The notes below the pieces were generated by a model, which searched no databases, was not told where the DNA came from, and worked only from the letters and a program-made list of their open reading frames with translations. This document shows, piece after piece, positions 17,434 to 25,553 of a stretch of DNA of 56,113 nucleotides (positions within the stretch are counted from its first letter, which is position 1; each line of letters opens with the position of its first letter). This DNA is from an uncultured Subdoligranulum sp. (GTDB lineage Bacteria; Bacillota; Clostridia; Oscillospirales; Ruminococcaceae). A program made the position numbers and the translations under genes. The DNA is taken from positions 1 through 56,113 of the forward strand of contig CAJFMB010000006.1 of assembly GCA_904390925.1 (NCBI GenBank). Reading direction: 5' to 3'.

Positions 17434-17500
17434 TACAAGGGGGCGGGTGCGCGGCATCCGTCCCTTTCTCGTAATGTGATTTTTATGGAGGTGCTTGTCC

Positions 17501-18148
17501 ATGCAGACTCCTGTGCGGCAGGGCGTGATTCTGTCCGCCTGTCCCGTCACGCCGCAGATGCGGCGTTATCTTGCCCCGGATGCCTGCGTTGTGGCCTGCG
17601 ATGCAGGTTACCGCAATGCCGGCATCTTGGGCGTTACGCCGGATCTGATCGTGGGGGATTTTGACTCGGCGCCGCGCCCGGCGGATAATGGCCATACCAT
17701 TGTGCTGCCCCATGTCAAGGATGACACCGATACCCATTATGCGGCCCGCTGGCTGCTGGAACAGGGGGCAAAATCGGTGACCATGCTGGGCGCACTGGGC
17801 GGTGCCCGCCTGGAGCACACGCTTGCCAATCTTGCCACGGGGCTGTTCCTTGCCAAAAACGGCGTGGAAGTATGCCTGGCTGATGAGCGAAGCGAACTGC
17901 ATTACCTGCTGCCCGGCCGCCCGCTGACCCTGGAAAGACAGGACTGGATGTATCTGTCGGTTTTTCCGCTGGATGGGCCCCTCTCCGGGGTGGAAATTTC
18001 CGGTGTGTTCTATCCGCTGCAGGATGCCACCCTCATGCCGGAGTTCCCGCTGGGGGTCAGCAATGAATTCACCGAGCCCACCGCCCGGCTTTCCTGCAGG
18101 GAGGGCAGCGGCGTGGTGGTGCTGACCCGCGCCGACACACAGATGTGA
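17501..18148 (+). CDS. thiN: Thiamine pyrophosphokinase
   Basis: Converts thiamine to thiamine diphosphate using ATP. The 215-residue protein has the family sequence ACDAGYRNAG, GVTPDLIVGDFDS, then DDTDTHYAARW and GALGGARLEHTLANL. GGAGG lies 9 bases before this ATG. A TTG two codons upstream is too close to it. It sits directly before spoVM, the same neighbour as in Bacillus subtilis. Confidence 0.93.
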   Translation: MQTPVRQGVILSACPVTPQMRRYLAPDACVVACDAGYRNAGILGVTPDLIVGDFDSAPRPADNGHTIVLPHVKDDTDTHYAARWLLEQGAKSVTMLGALGGARLEHTLANLATGLFLAKNGVEVCLADERSELHYLLPGRPLTLERQDWMYLSVFPLDGPLSGVEISGVFYPLQDATLMPEFPLGVSNEFTEPTARLSCREGSGVVVLTRADTQM

Positions 18149-18166
18149 CACTTTGCCCAGAACCGG

Positions 18167-18174
18167 CATACAAT
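18167..18174 (+). promoter_or_regulatory. Candidate sigma-E type -10 element before spoVM
   Basis: CATACAAT matches the mother-cell sigma-E -10 consensus and lies 33 bases before the spoVM start, with a good ribosome site between. The -35 region is not convincing by eye. The call is inferred from the motif and from spoVM being a mother-cell gene in Bacillus. Confidence 0.35.
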
Positions 18175-18207
18175 GGCATACACGGTTTGAACAGGGAGGT
18201 GTGTGCC

Positions 18208-18279
18208 ATGCAGATTGTTGTTGTCAAGTGTCCGAAAGCACTCAGCTGGCTGCTGCGCGTCGTCTTCAAAGTCAAATAA
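18208..18279 (+). CDS. spoVM: Stage V sporulation protein M (SpoVM), 23 residues
   Basis: An amphipathic peptide that marks the convex forespore membrane and recruits SpoIVA to start coat assembly. The frame runs ATG to TAA over 24 codons, with GGGAGG 8 bases upstream. The product begins MQIVVVKCPKALSW and ends in a short basic tail. It shares with Bacillus SpoVM the Lys7, the Pro9 that starts the helix, and an amphipathic C-terminal half. It follows thiN, as in Bacillus subtilis. A strong terminator lies 9 bases downstream, and SipL-like and SpoIVA genes follow. It is 23 residues where the Bacillus protein has 26. Confidence 0.85.
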   Translation: MQIVVVKCPKALSWLLRVVFKVK

Positions 18280-18287
18280 GCTGCCCG

Positions 18288-18319
18288 GCCCCGGTCCTGC
18301 CATGGACCGGGGCATTTTC
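18288..18319 (+). terminator. Terminator after spoVM
   Basis: A perfect 10-base-pair stem, GCCCCGGTCC with GGACCGGGGC, has a 6-base loop and is followed by ATTTTCT. It separates spoVM from the sipL-spoIVA unit. Confidence 0.82.
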
Positions 18320-18344
18320 TGTGCCGGAAACTTTCCGGTTGTCC

Positions 18345-18378
18345 GCATGCCTAATTTCCGGACTGGCCGCATATAGAT
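18345..18378 (+). promoter_or_regulatory. Weak candidate sigma-E promoter before sipL
   Basis: GCATGCCTA (18345-18353) and CATATAGAT (18370-18378) are 16 bases apart and loosely resemble mother-cell sigma-E elements. Nothing resembling a vegetative promoter is seen in 18320-18471. Treat this as a hypothesis. Confidence 0.28.
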
Positions 18379-18471
18379 GCACAAGAAAGCGCGGCAGGCG
18401 GAAACAGCACCTTGGACCGGCCCCGCCGCACCAAAACCGCAATGGGACCCGCAGAAAGGGGCATGCAGAGT

Positions 18472-20019
18472 ATGGAGCTGAAGGTGTTCAAAGATACCAT
18501 CGCCGCTTACGGCGGCCGGTGGGAGACAAGGCTGGAACTGCCGGTGGAAACCGAGATCCTGATCCCGGACTATCTGCCGGCGGTCTTCAAGATCGTCAAA
18601 TGTCTGGTGGAGCCGGTGATTTTGCAAAATCACACGGCTGCATCCAAATGGCAAGGGGAGGGGTATCTGCGCTGTACTGTCTATTACCAGTCGGACGAGG
18701 CAGGAGCACAATTGTACCGCATGGAACAGAAATTCCCCTTTGAAAAGACGGCGGACCTGCCGGAAACAGGCTGTCAGCAGGGACCTGCCGCCGTTTCAGG
18801 GGAACTGGAATATGTCAACTGCCGCGCCATCAGCGAGCACCGCATTGACCTGCGGGGAGCCTACGCGCTCAATGTCTCGGTCCAGATGGTGGACCAGCTG
18901 GAGCTGGTCAGTTCCCTGGCGGACTGCGGCATTGAACAGCGCACCCGGGTGCTGAACGGAAAAGCCTGTGCCGCAGCCGAGGAAAAAACCTTCACTGCCG
19001 AAACCCACATTGCGGTTCCCGGCAGCGATGCGGTTGTGCTGGACATTTCTGGCAGCTTCCAGCCGGAAAGCGTGACGGTGCTCACAGGGCAGGCCAATTG
19101 TCAGGGGACTCTGCGCATCCAGGCGGTCTACCGTCTTGCCGGCACCGAGGAACTGATGGCCTGTACCGCGGAACTGCCGGTGCGGCAGACGCTGGATATG
19201 ACCGGGGCTGCAGAAGGGGATGAGTGCCTGTTCTGGGGCGAGGTACTTGCCTGCACGCTGGAAGCCTCCGATTCCGGGCATGGTGATCCGGCGTTGACGG
19301 TTACATGGAAACTCCACGCGGAACTGTGGCACGACGTACAGTACACGGCGGTGGCCGATGCCTACTCCACCATCTGCCAGACGCAGGTGGATACCCAGTC
19401 CTGCCGCCTGCTGACCCCCGCGGCGGAGCTGCCCCAGACGGTGCAGGCCGAGGTAAGCGATGAACTGCCCGACCCGGACGCCCAGGTTCTCGGCTGCTTT
19501 GTCACATTGGGAGCACCGGTAGCCCAGCCGGGGGAGGAACCGGATACGGTACTCTTTGCGGGCAAGGGAACCGCGCACCTGTTCTGCTGCGATGCCCGGG
19601 GCGAACTGACCTGCTATGACAAGACCTTCAGCTGGCGGTTGCCCCAGACAATGCCCGGCACAGCGGCAGACTACTGCCTGCGTGCCCACGCCTGTGCGTC
19701 CAGGATCACCTCCGGCAAGGTGGGAAGCCGGATGCAGGTGTCGGTGGAGATCCGCCTTACCGGCAGACTGTTTGCCGTGCAGACCTGCCCCGCAGTACGG
19801 GAAGTGACGCTGGGGGAGGAATTCCCCGACAAGGCAGAGGGACCGGCGCTGTATCTGTATTACGCCTCGGCGGGAGAACGGATTTTTGACATTGCCAAGC
19901 GCTACCACGCCCGGGCAAAAGATCTGGTGGCCGCCAACCATCTGGAGGCCGATGCCGACACGCCTGTGCAGGAAATGACAACCGAGACCGCCTGCCTGTT
20001 GATCCCGGCGGCGCTGTGA
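18472..20019 (+). CDS. sipL: SipL-like SPOCS (DUF3794) and LysM spore morphogenesis protein
   Basis: A 515-residue protein with no signal peptide or membrane helix. The body carries DUF3794/SPOCS-like strand-rich units, first seen in LPVETEILIPDYLPAVFKIVKC near residue 21. Residues about 460-515 form a LysM-like module, GERIFDIAKRYHARAKDLVAANHL. This SPOCS plus C-terminal LysM layout is that of Clostridioides difficile SipL, whose LysM domain binds SpoIVA. Here spoIVA is the very next gene, which supports the call. The start has AAAGGGG 10 bases upstream; an ATG nine bases earlier is too close to it. The gene overlaps the upstream frame of spoIVA by GTGA. Confidence 0.85.
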   Translation: MELKVFKDTIAAYGGRWETRLELPVETEILIPDYLPAVFKIVKCLVEPVILQNHTAASKWQGEGYLRCTVYYQSDEAGAQLYRMEQKFPFEKTADLPETGCQQGPAAVSGELEYVNCRAISEHRIDLRGAYALNVSVQMVDQLELVSSLADCGIEQRTRVLNGKACAAAEEKTFTAETHIAVPGSDAVVLDISGSFQPESVTVLTGQANCQGTLRIQAVYRLAGTEELMACTAELPVRQTLDMTGAAEGDECLFWGEVLACTLEASDSGHGDPALTVTWKLHAELWHDVQYTAVADAYSTICQTQVDTQSCRLLTPAAELPQTVQAEVSDELPDPDAQVLGCFVTLGAPVAQPGEEPDTVLFAGKGTAHLFCCDARGELTCYDKTFSWRLPQTMPGTAADYCLRAHACASRITSGKVGSRMQVSVEIRLTGRLFAVQTCPAVREVTLGEEFPDKAEGPALYLYYASAGERIFDIAKRYHARAKDLVAANHLEADADTPVQEMTTETACLLIPAAL

Positions 20020-20033
20020 AAGGGGGACCCGAA

Positions 20034-21509
20034 GTGACGCAGGAACAGATTTATCAGAATATTGCCCGGCGCACCGGCGGCGATATCTATATTGGTGTGG
20101 TGGGCCCGGTGCGCAGCGGCAAGAGCACGCTGATCAAGCGCTTTGCCGAGCTGATGCTGCTGCCGCATATCCAGAACGAGGCCCAGCGCTCCCGGGCCAC
20201 CGATGAGCTGCCGCAGTCGGCCGCGGGGCGCACCATCATGACCACCGAACCCAAATTCATCCCCGAAAAAGCGGTGGAGATCCAGCTTTCCGGCGGCGGC
20301 AGTTTCCGCGCCCGGCTGGTGGACTGTGTGGGGTATATGGTACAGGGGGCGCTGGGCCATGAGGAGAACAATGCGCCCCGCCTGGTGAAAAGCCCATGGT
20401 TTGAAAATGCGGTGCCCTTCGATCTGGCTGCCGAGACCGGAACCCGGCGGGTTATCCGGGAGCATGCCACGGTGGGCCTGGTGGTGACCACCGACGGCAG
20501 CATTGCCGAGATTCCCCGGGAAAACTATCTGGAGGCGGAGCAGCGCATCGTCGCCGAGCTGGACGATATCGGCAAGCCCTACCTGATTCTGCTCAATTGT
20601 GTGGACCCGGACAGTGAGGCCAGCCGCAACCTGGCAGCCGGGCTGGAGCGGGACTACGGCCATCCGGTCATTCCGGTCAACTGCACCCAGGTTACCGCCG
20701 AAAAGCTGGATGCCATCCTCAAACAGCTTCTCTATGAATTTCCGGTGCAGGAAATTGCCGTCAATATGCCTGCCTGGGTCACCATGCTGGAGTCGGGACA
20801 CTGGCTGCAAAGTGCGGTATATGGGGCGTTGCAGCAGTATGCTGTCGGCATCCACCGCATGCGGGATGTGGCGGGCAAGAACCCGGAGATTGACTGCGAG
20901 TATCTCACCGGCGCAAGCCTGTGCGGAATGGATCTGGCTACCGGAAGTGTGCATATCACGCTGCGGCTTGCATCGGACATCTTTTATCGGATTCTCGGGG
21001 AACAGACAGGGCTGGACATTGTGGACGAGGCAACGCTTCTGCCCTGCGTGGTGGGGCTGGCGCGGGCCAAACGGGCCTATGACAAGATCAAGGGGGCATT
21101 GGACCAGGTGGAGGCCACCGGTTACGGCATTGTCATGCCGGATATCGACGAGCTGACACTGGAAGAACCCGAGATCGTCCGCCAGGGGGGACAGTACGGG
21201 GTGCGGCTGTCGGCCAGTGCGCCGTCGCTGCATATCATGAAAGCCACCATCCACACCGAGATTTCCCCAAGTGTGGGCAGTGAACAGCAGGGAGAGGAAC
21301 TGATCCACAGCATTCTTCAGGATTTCGAGAATGACCCCGGCAAACTGTGGAACACCAATATCTTCGGCAAAAGCCTCAATGCCCTGGTCAATGAGGGGGT
21401 GCAGGCAAAGCTTCTGCACATGCCCCAGGAAGCCCGCAGCCGTCTGCAGGTCACATTGGAACGGATCATCAACGACGGCTGTGACGGCCTGATCTGCATT
21501 TTGCTGTGA
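20034..21509 (+). CDS. spoIVA: Stage IV sporulation protein A (SpoIVA)
   Basis: Cytoskeletal ATPase that polymerises on the forespore and forms the basement layer of the spore coat. The 491-residue length is almost exactly that of the Bacillus protein. It opens with IARRTGGDIYIGVVGPVRSGKST, which contains the Walker A P-loop. It also shows TDELPQSAAGRTIMTTEPKF, DCVGYMVQGALGH and a hydrophobic C-terminus GCDGLICILL, all typical of the family. The GTG start is set by AAAGGGGGA about 6 bases upstream. That site overlaps the sipL stop, so the two are coupled. An earlier in-frame GTG at 20016 would bury it. Confidence 0.95.
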   Translation: MTQEQIYQNIARRTGGDIYIGVVGPVRSGKSTLIKRFAELMLLPHIQNEAQRSRATDELPQSAAGRTIMTTEPKFIPEKAVEIQLSGGGSFRARLVDCVGYMVQGALGHEENNAPRLVKSPWFENAVPFDLAAETGTRRVIREHATVGLVVTTDGSIAEIPRENYLEAEQRIVAELDDIGKPYLILLNCVDPDSEASRNLAAGLERDYGHPVIPVNCTQVTAEKLDAILKQLLYEFPVQEIAVNMPAWVTMLESGHWLQSAVYGALQQYAVGIHRMRDVAGKNPEIDCEYLTGASLCGMDLATGSVHITLRLASDIFYRILGEQTGLDIVDEATLLPCVVGLARAKRAYDKIKGALDQVEATGYGIVMPDIDELTLEEPEIVRQGGQYGVRLSASAPSLHIMKATIHTEISPSVGSEQQGEELIHSILQDFENDPGKLWNTNIFGKSLNALVNEGVQAKLLHMPQEARSRLQVTLERIINDGCDGLICILL

Positions 21510-21523
21510 CAGGGAGGACTGCC

Positions 21524-21742
21524 ATGATGCACAACCCTGCAAAGGAGCGGCAGCGGCGTGCCCGACAGGCGGAACTGGCTGCCGTCTCGGAGGCGCTGGA
21601 GGAAAACGAGCGCCGGTTCGCCTATGCACAGGACGCCCTGGCCATCGAACAGCTGGTCTACGAACGTGCCGCGCTGATGTGTCATTACCGTGCCCTGCTT
21701 CGGGATGTCCGGGGAGGTGACGCGCCATGCCCGTCGGACTGA
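21524..21742 (+). CDS. DUF2508 (YaaL-like) family protein
   Basis: A 72-residue, mostly helical and charged protein with QAELAAVSEALEENERRFAYA and ALMCHYRALLRD. Size and pattern fit DUF2508, the family of Bacillus YaaL, which also lies directly before bofA. The function is unknown. AGGGAGG is 6 bases upstream. It overlaps bofA by 16 bases, so the two are tightly coupled. Confidence 0.75.
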   Translation: MMHNPAKERQRRARQAELAAVSEALEENERRFAYAQDALAIEQLVYERAALMCHYRALLRDVRGGDAPCPSD

Positions 21743-21978
21743 TGGCGGTGGGGGCCTTCTGCCTGCTGGTGGTTGCCCGCTGTGCCGCCCGTCAGAAGCA
21801 TGCCTTCCGCGCGGTTCTGGGCAGCGCGGCCTGCGGCATTGCCGCGCTTGCATTGGTGGCGCTGCTTGCACCCTATACCGGCGTGACGTTGCCGCTCAAT
21901 GCCTTTACCGGGTTTGCCGCCACGGTACTGGGCCCTGTCGGTGTGGTGGGAACCCTGCTGTTGCAGTTATTGCTGTAG
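21727..21978 (+). CDS. bofA: BofA family pro-sigma-K processing inhibitor
   Basis: An 83-residue membrane protein with two hydrophobic segments (residues 1-18 and 29-50). Its C-terminal stretch TGVTLPLNAFTGFAATVLGPVGVVG matches the BofA signature seen in Bacillus as VPINLVTTAISGILGIPG. In Bacillus, BofA sits in the outer forespore membrane with SpoIVFA and holds the SpoIVFB protease inactive until the forespore signal. It ends the sporulation block and is followed by a bidirectional terminator. Confidence 0.85.
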   Translation: MPVGLMAVGAFCLLVVARCAARQKHAFRAVLGSAACGIAALALVALLAPYTGVTLPLNAFTGFAATVLGPVGVVGTLLLQLLL

Positions 21979-22011
21979 TCCCGCAGGACGCTTTTTCGCA
22001 AATAAAACAAC

Positions 22012-22060
22012 ACGGCTGCCGCAATGGAGGTTCTCCACTGCGACAGCCGTACTGTTTTTT
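22012..22060. terminator. Bidirectional terminator between bofA and rnpB
   Basis: An 18-base-pair stem with two G-U or mismatch positions (22012-22029 with 22033-22050) has loop GTT. Plus-strand reading ends in ACTGTTTTTT and minus-strand reading in GTTGTTTTATTT. It therefore serves both the sporulation block and rnpB. Confidence 0.8.
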
Positions 22061-22424
22061 CAAAAACGACTGGACCGTAAGCCGGGTTCTGTATTAAACG
22101 ACGATCTATCTTGACCTTGCGTCGCCGCAAGGCTCCGCGGGAAATCCCGCATGCCATCTCCGGGACGCGCGAGGCTCCGCATCATGTCCCATACGGATGT
22201 TGCTTCTGACAGGGTTTACATAGCCGCAAAGTCGCCAGTGCGCTGGTGAGCTCTTACCTCGCCTTTCCATCCTTGCCGGACCATTGCTGGTCAGGCGGTT
22301 TCTTTCTGTTGCACTATCCCTGGGGTCACCCCCGGCTGCCGTTAGCAGTTGTCATGCCTCTGAAAAGCCCGGACTTTCCTCAGAACGGACAAGCCGTCCC
22401 GCCGCCGTATGTTCCACTCGTTTG
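22061..22424 (-). ncRNA. rnpB: RNase P RNA (M1 RNA)
   Basis: Catalytic RNA that matures tRNA 5' ends. On the minus strand the conserved core GAGGAAAGTCCGGGC lies at 22367-22381. GGTAAGAGCTCACCAGCGC, containing the GAGCTCACC element, follows. ACAGAACCCGGCTTA closes the conserved 3' core. Both ends form helix P1: CAAACGAGTGGAAC at the 5' end pairs with GGTCCAGTCGTTTTTG at the 3' end. The roughly 364-base length is normal for a type A RNA. Ends are inferred from P1 and from the promoter. Confidence 0.95.
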
Positions 22425-22430
22425 CCAGAC

Positions 22431-22459
22431 AGTATACCATATCCGCGGCCTTTTGGCAA
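22431..22459 (-). promoter_or_regulatory. Promoter of rnpB
   Basis: On the minus strand TTGCCA (22454-22459) and TATACT (22431-22436) are spaced by 17 bases, predicting a start at about 22424, exactly where helix P1 begins. Confidence 0.85.
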
Positions 22460-22524
22460 GCGGGAACCATCTCCGGCTTTGGCCCCTGCCAGCAATTCCC
22501 ACCTGTGAAACCTGCCGCATTTGT

Positions 22525-22553
22525 TTGCATGTACCTTTTGTTTGTGCTATAAT
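22525..22553 (+). promoter_or_regulatory. Promoter of the RluA-family gene
   Basis: TTGCAT (22525-22530) and TATAAT (22548-22553) have a 17-base spacer. It is divergent from the rnpB promoter. Confidence 0.78.
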
Positions 22554-22629
22554 CCTTTTAACCACTGCATAGCGGTGGATTTGTCATGCCCGGAAAAGTC
22601 CGGGGCTTTCTGCACCGGGAGGGAACGCC

Positions 22630-23619
22630 ATGCTGTATCTGACCTGCCGGGTCCCGGATGGGGCCGGCGGACAGCGGCTGGACCGGTTCCTGCGGTATCA
22701 GGGGCTTTCGGCTGGGCTGATCCGTTCGGTCAAACAGGAGACCGGCGGCTTTTTTGCGGATAGTACCCCCATTCACACCAATATGACGGTTACGCCGGGG
22801 CAGCAGATCTGGTTTGCTCTGCCGCCGGAGCCTGCAACTTCGGTCAGGGCGCAGCCGGTGGATTTCCGGATTTGTCTGCAAGACGATTTCGCCATTGTGC
22901 TGGACAAGCCTGCCGGGTTGGCTGTGCATCCTACCCTGAATTACCCGGACGGCACGCTGGCAAACGGCTGGCTGTGGCATCTTGCGCAACAGGGCAGGGA
23001 GGGGATCTTCCGCCCGGTCAATCGGATTGATAAAAATACCAGTGGACTGGTGCTCTGCGCGGGCAACGCGTTTGCCGCTCCGCTGCTGGCGGACTCTGCC
23101 CGCAAATGTTATCTTGCCATTGCGGAGGGCACCCTGCCCCAGCAGGAGGGGATCATTGATGCCCCCATTGCCCGGCGGGGGGATTCCATCATCGGCCGCA
23201 CCGTTTCCCCGCAGGGGAAGCCCAGCGTCACCCGGTACCGGGTTCTGGCGCAGGGCAAGGGATATACCTTGGCGGCATGCCTGCCGGTGACCGGACGTAC
23301 CCATCAGATCCGGGTCCATTTTTCTTATCTTGGCTGCCCGCTGGCGGGGGATACTCTTTACGGCGGACATACCACAGAGATGCAACGTCATGCACTGCAC
23401 TGTGCGGTACTGTGCTTTTGCCATCCATTGGACAGAGCACACCGGCAGCTTTTCAGTCCGCTGCCGGCAGATATGGCTGCGCTGTGTTCCAAAATTGGCG
23501 CGGATTTCAATCCGGCAGAATTGTTTGCCTGGTTGGAAACCATGGCGCCGCTGCCGCCCTGCCCTGACGGATTTGTCCCTTTCCGTGCATCGGAGCGGCC
23601 ACCCCAAGTGATTACATAA
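22630..23619 (+). CDS. RluA-family pseudouridine synthase
   Basis: A 329-residue protein with an S4-like N-terminal RNA-binding part (GGQRLDRFLRYQGLSAGLIR) and an RluA catalytic domain. VLDKPAGLAVHP and the active-site stretch VNRIDKNTSGLVL are present, the latter carrying the catalytic Asp (family norm HRLDxxTSG). TGRTHQIRVHFSYLGCPLAGDTLYGG is the family C-terminal signature. The target RNA cannot be told from sequence; RluD- or YlyB-like is possible. The gene for the first M23 protein starts 13 bases later. Confidence 0.92.
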   Translation: MLYLTCRVPDGAGGQRLDRFLRYQGLSAGLIRSVKQETGGFFADSTPIHTNMTVTPGQQIWFALPPEPATSVRAQPVDFRICLQDDFAIVLDKPAGLAVHPTLNYPDGTLANGWLWHLAQQGREGIFRPVNRIDKNTSGLVLCAGNAFAAPLLADSARKCYLAIAEGTLPQQEGIIDAPIARRGDSIIGRTVSPQGKPSVTRYRVLAQGKGYTLAACLPVTGRTHQIRVHFSYLGCPLAGDTLYGGHTTEMQRHALHCAVLCFCHPLDRAHRQLFSPLPADMAALCSKIGADFNPAELFAWLETMAPLPPCPDGFVPFRASERPPQVIT

Positions 23620-23631
23620 GGAGAAACTACC

Positions 23632-25500
23632 GTGAAACCCCATAACGGCGGGACTTCGACAACTGAATATTCCAAAAACAGACACCGGCAGAGCACGCTG
23701 TCGGAACGTCTGGACGAGCATCGGATCAAGGTTACGGTCCGCCGCTGGCACAAGCGGGAGAAAAAGGAAGCCCGGCGTCATCGGTTCAGCCAGATGCTGC
23801 AAAAAATCCCGCACGCAGGCTTTATCGGGGAAGCCCTGTATATGATGGGCTTCTGGACCGAGTATGCGGTCATCAATGCGGGACGTGCAGTCCTGCGGGC
23901 CGCGATTGCCATTCTCTCTTTTACGGGCACGCTTCTGATGCTGATTCTGCGCCCGCTGGGGATTGGCATCGTCACTTTTCTGGAAGATCTGCTGGAACCG
24001 TTTGCGCACCTTGCCTCCGGTATGCGGCATATCCGTGCCCTGCCGCAGCAGCATCCGGAGGAAAGCACCCGTCAGCTGCGGGCGGAAAAATTCCAGTATT
24101 TCACACGCGGCGCAAAACAGTATCTGCCGCTGGTCTGGAACGCTTTTTCCTATCTGTTGCCTGTGGCTGCGCTGGTCGGTCTGGTCTGGGTGGTGCAGGC
24201 CCGTGTCACCCAGACTTATCGGCTGGAGGTCCGTGTCAACGGCGAGACGGTCGGTTACGTGGCCAGCGAACAGGTGTTTGACGCTGCGCGTGACGATGTG
24301 CAATCCCGTATTGCCAGCGCGCGGGCCATTCTGGAGGCTTCCGGCGTTACCACAGACGATTCCCAGTGGGATATTTCGCCTACCTATACCCTGGCGGTTT
24401 CCGATCAGCTGATGACCGAAGGGGAAGTGGCCGACGCTATTCTGCGGGCTTCCAGCGATGAAATCGGAACCGGAACCGCTGTCTATATTGACGGCGAGCT
24501 TCGCTTTGTTACCACCGAGGGTGACCATCTTCGGGCCTATCTGGAGGCCGTCAAAGCCCCGTATGAGGATGCTTTTGACTCGGATGTACGGGTAAGCTTT
24601 GTCCATGACATTGAACTGATGGACGGCGTTTTCTTCCTGTCCTCGATCGTGCCCTATGACACCGTTATCCAGACGCTCAGCGCTGCCACACCGGGAACCT
24701 ATTACACCACCGAGTCGGACGAAACCGCCGGTATGCTGGCCAGCGATCTGGGCCTTAGCTTTTATGATCTGCAGCAGATGAATCCGGACCTGACGGACAG
24801 CGAACAGCTTGTGTCGGCCGGTACCACGCTGACCACATCGCCGTCGGTGATGGAACTGCTGCAGGTCCAGGTTGTGCGTCGCCAGTCGGTTCTGGAGGAT
24901 GTCCAGTACGACACCGTCAAGACCCCGTCGGATGAGTATGATCTGGGCGAGGAGGTCGTCGTGCAGGAAGGCCAGCTGGGCCAGCAGGAAGTGCTGCAGG
25001 ATGTCACCTATGTCAACGGTGAACCGGTGGATATTTCCATTGTGCAGATCATTACGCTGCAGGAGCCGGTTTCCGAGCAGGTTCTGCTGGGCACCCATGT
25101 GGACAGCAATATGATTTCCCAGTCGGGTGACAGCACCTTCCTGTGGCCGGTTCCCGGGTACAGCCGGGTCAGTCGCTGGGTGGAAAACGGCCGTCCGGTG
25201 GCGGATATCCGTGCCGCCTTTGGCACCGAGATCATTGCGGCTGCTGCGGGTACCGTCATTACGGCCGAGGAAAATCCCACCTATGGATATTACATTGTGA
25301 TTGACCACGGCAATGGTTGGCAGACGCTGTACGCCCACATGTCCGGCTTTACCGTTTCGGTGGGCCAGTATGTCTCGGCCGGAGATACCATCGGCTATGT
25401 GGGACAGACCGGCGCCGCGACTGGTGATCATTGCCACTTTGAAATGTATTACAACGGGGAGCCCGTCAGTGTGCGGGACAACTTCCCGGATATCAGCTGA
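23632..25500 (+). CDS. Membrane LysM/G5/M23 protein, zinc site degenerate
   Basis: A 622-residue paralogue of the next gene. A basic N-terminal tail (about 1-60) is followed by hydrophobic segments near 85-115 and a transmembrane helix at about 167-190. The outer part has a LysM-like unit (about 355-400), a G5 domain (about 405-490) and a C-terminal M23 fold (about 500-615). M23 peptidases need HxxxD and HxH. Here the first motif reads NGRPVAD, so the zinc His is Arg521, while Asp525 and HCH (600-602) remain. It is probably a non-catalytic regulator or wall-binding protein, like EnvC or NlpD. The start is GTG, 8 bases after AAGGAG. Confidence 0.85.
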   Translation: MKPHNGGTSTTEYSKNRHRQSTLSERLDEHRIKVTVRRWHKREKKEARRHRFSQMLQKIPHAGFIGEALYMMGFWTEYAVINAGRAVLRAAIAILSFTGTLLMLILRPLGIGIVTFLEDLLEPFAHLASGMRHIRALPQQHPEESTRQLRAEKFQYFTRGAKQYLPLVWNAFSYLLPVAALVGLVWVVQARVTQTYRLEVRVNGETVGYVASEQVFDAARDDVQSRIASARAILEASGVTTDDSQWDISPTYTLAVSDQLMTEGEVADAILRASSDEIGTGTAVYIDGELRFVTTEGDHLRAYLEAVKAPYEDAFDSDVRVSFVHDIELMDGVFFLSSIVPYDTVIQTLSAATPGTYYTTESDETAGMLASDLGLSFYDLQQMNPDLTDSEQLVSAGTTLTTSPSVMELLQVQVVRRQSVLEDVQYDTVKTPSDEYDLGEEVVVQEGQLGQQEVLQDVTYVNGEPVDISIVQIITLQEPVSEQVLLGTHVDSNMISQSGDSTFLWPVPGYSRVSRWVENGRPVADIRAAFGTEIIAAAAGTVITAEENPTYGYYIVIDHGNGWQTLYAHMSGFTVSVGQYVSAGDTIGYVGQTGAATGDHCHFEMYYNGEPVSVRDNFPDIS

Positions 25501-25553
25501 TTTGTGTGTTGCAGCATTTCCGCAGGGTCTGTCCGGACAAAGGAGAATTTTGT

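Noticed and set aside
22246-22572. Open frames over 100 codons on the plus strand near rnpB
   Set aside because: The region is RNase P RNA on the minus strand, with a complete conserved core and P1 helix.
23655-23662. TTCGACAA (an inverted 0A-box match) at the start of the first M23 gene, and another at 7677-7685 in priA
   Set aside because: Both lie inside coding sequence, and such matches are expected by chance at this density.
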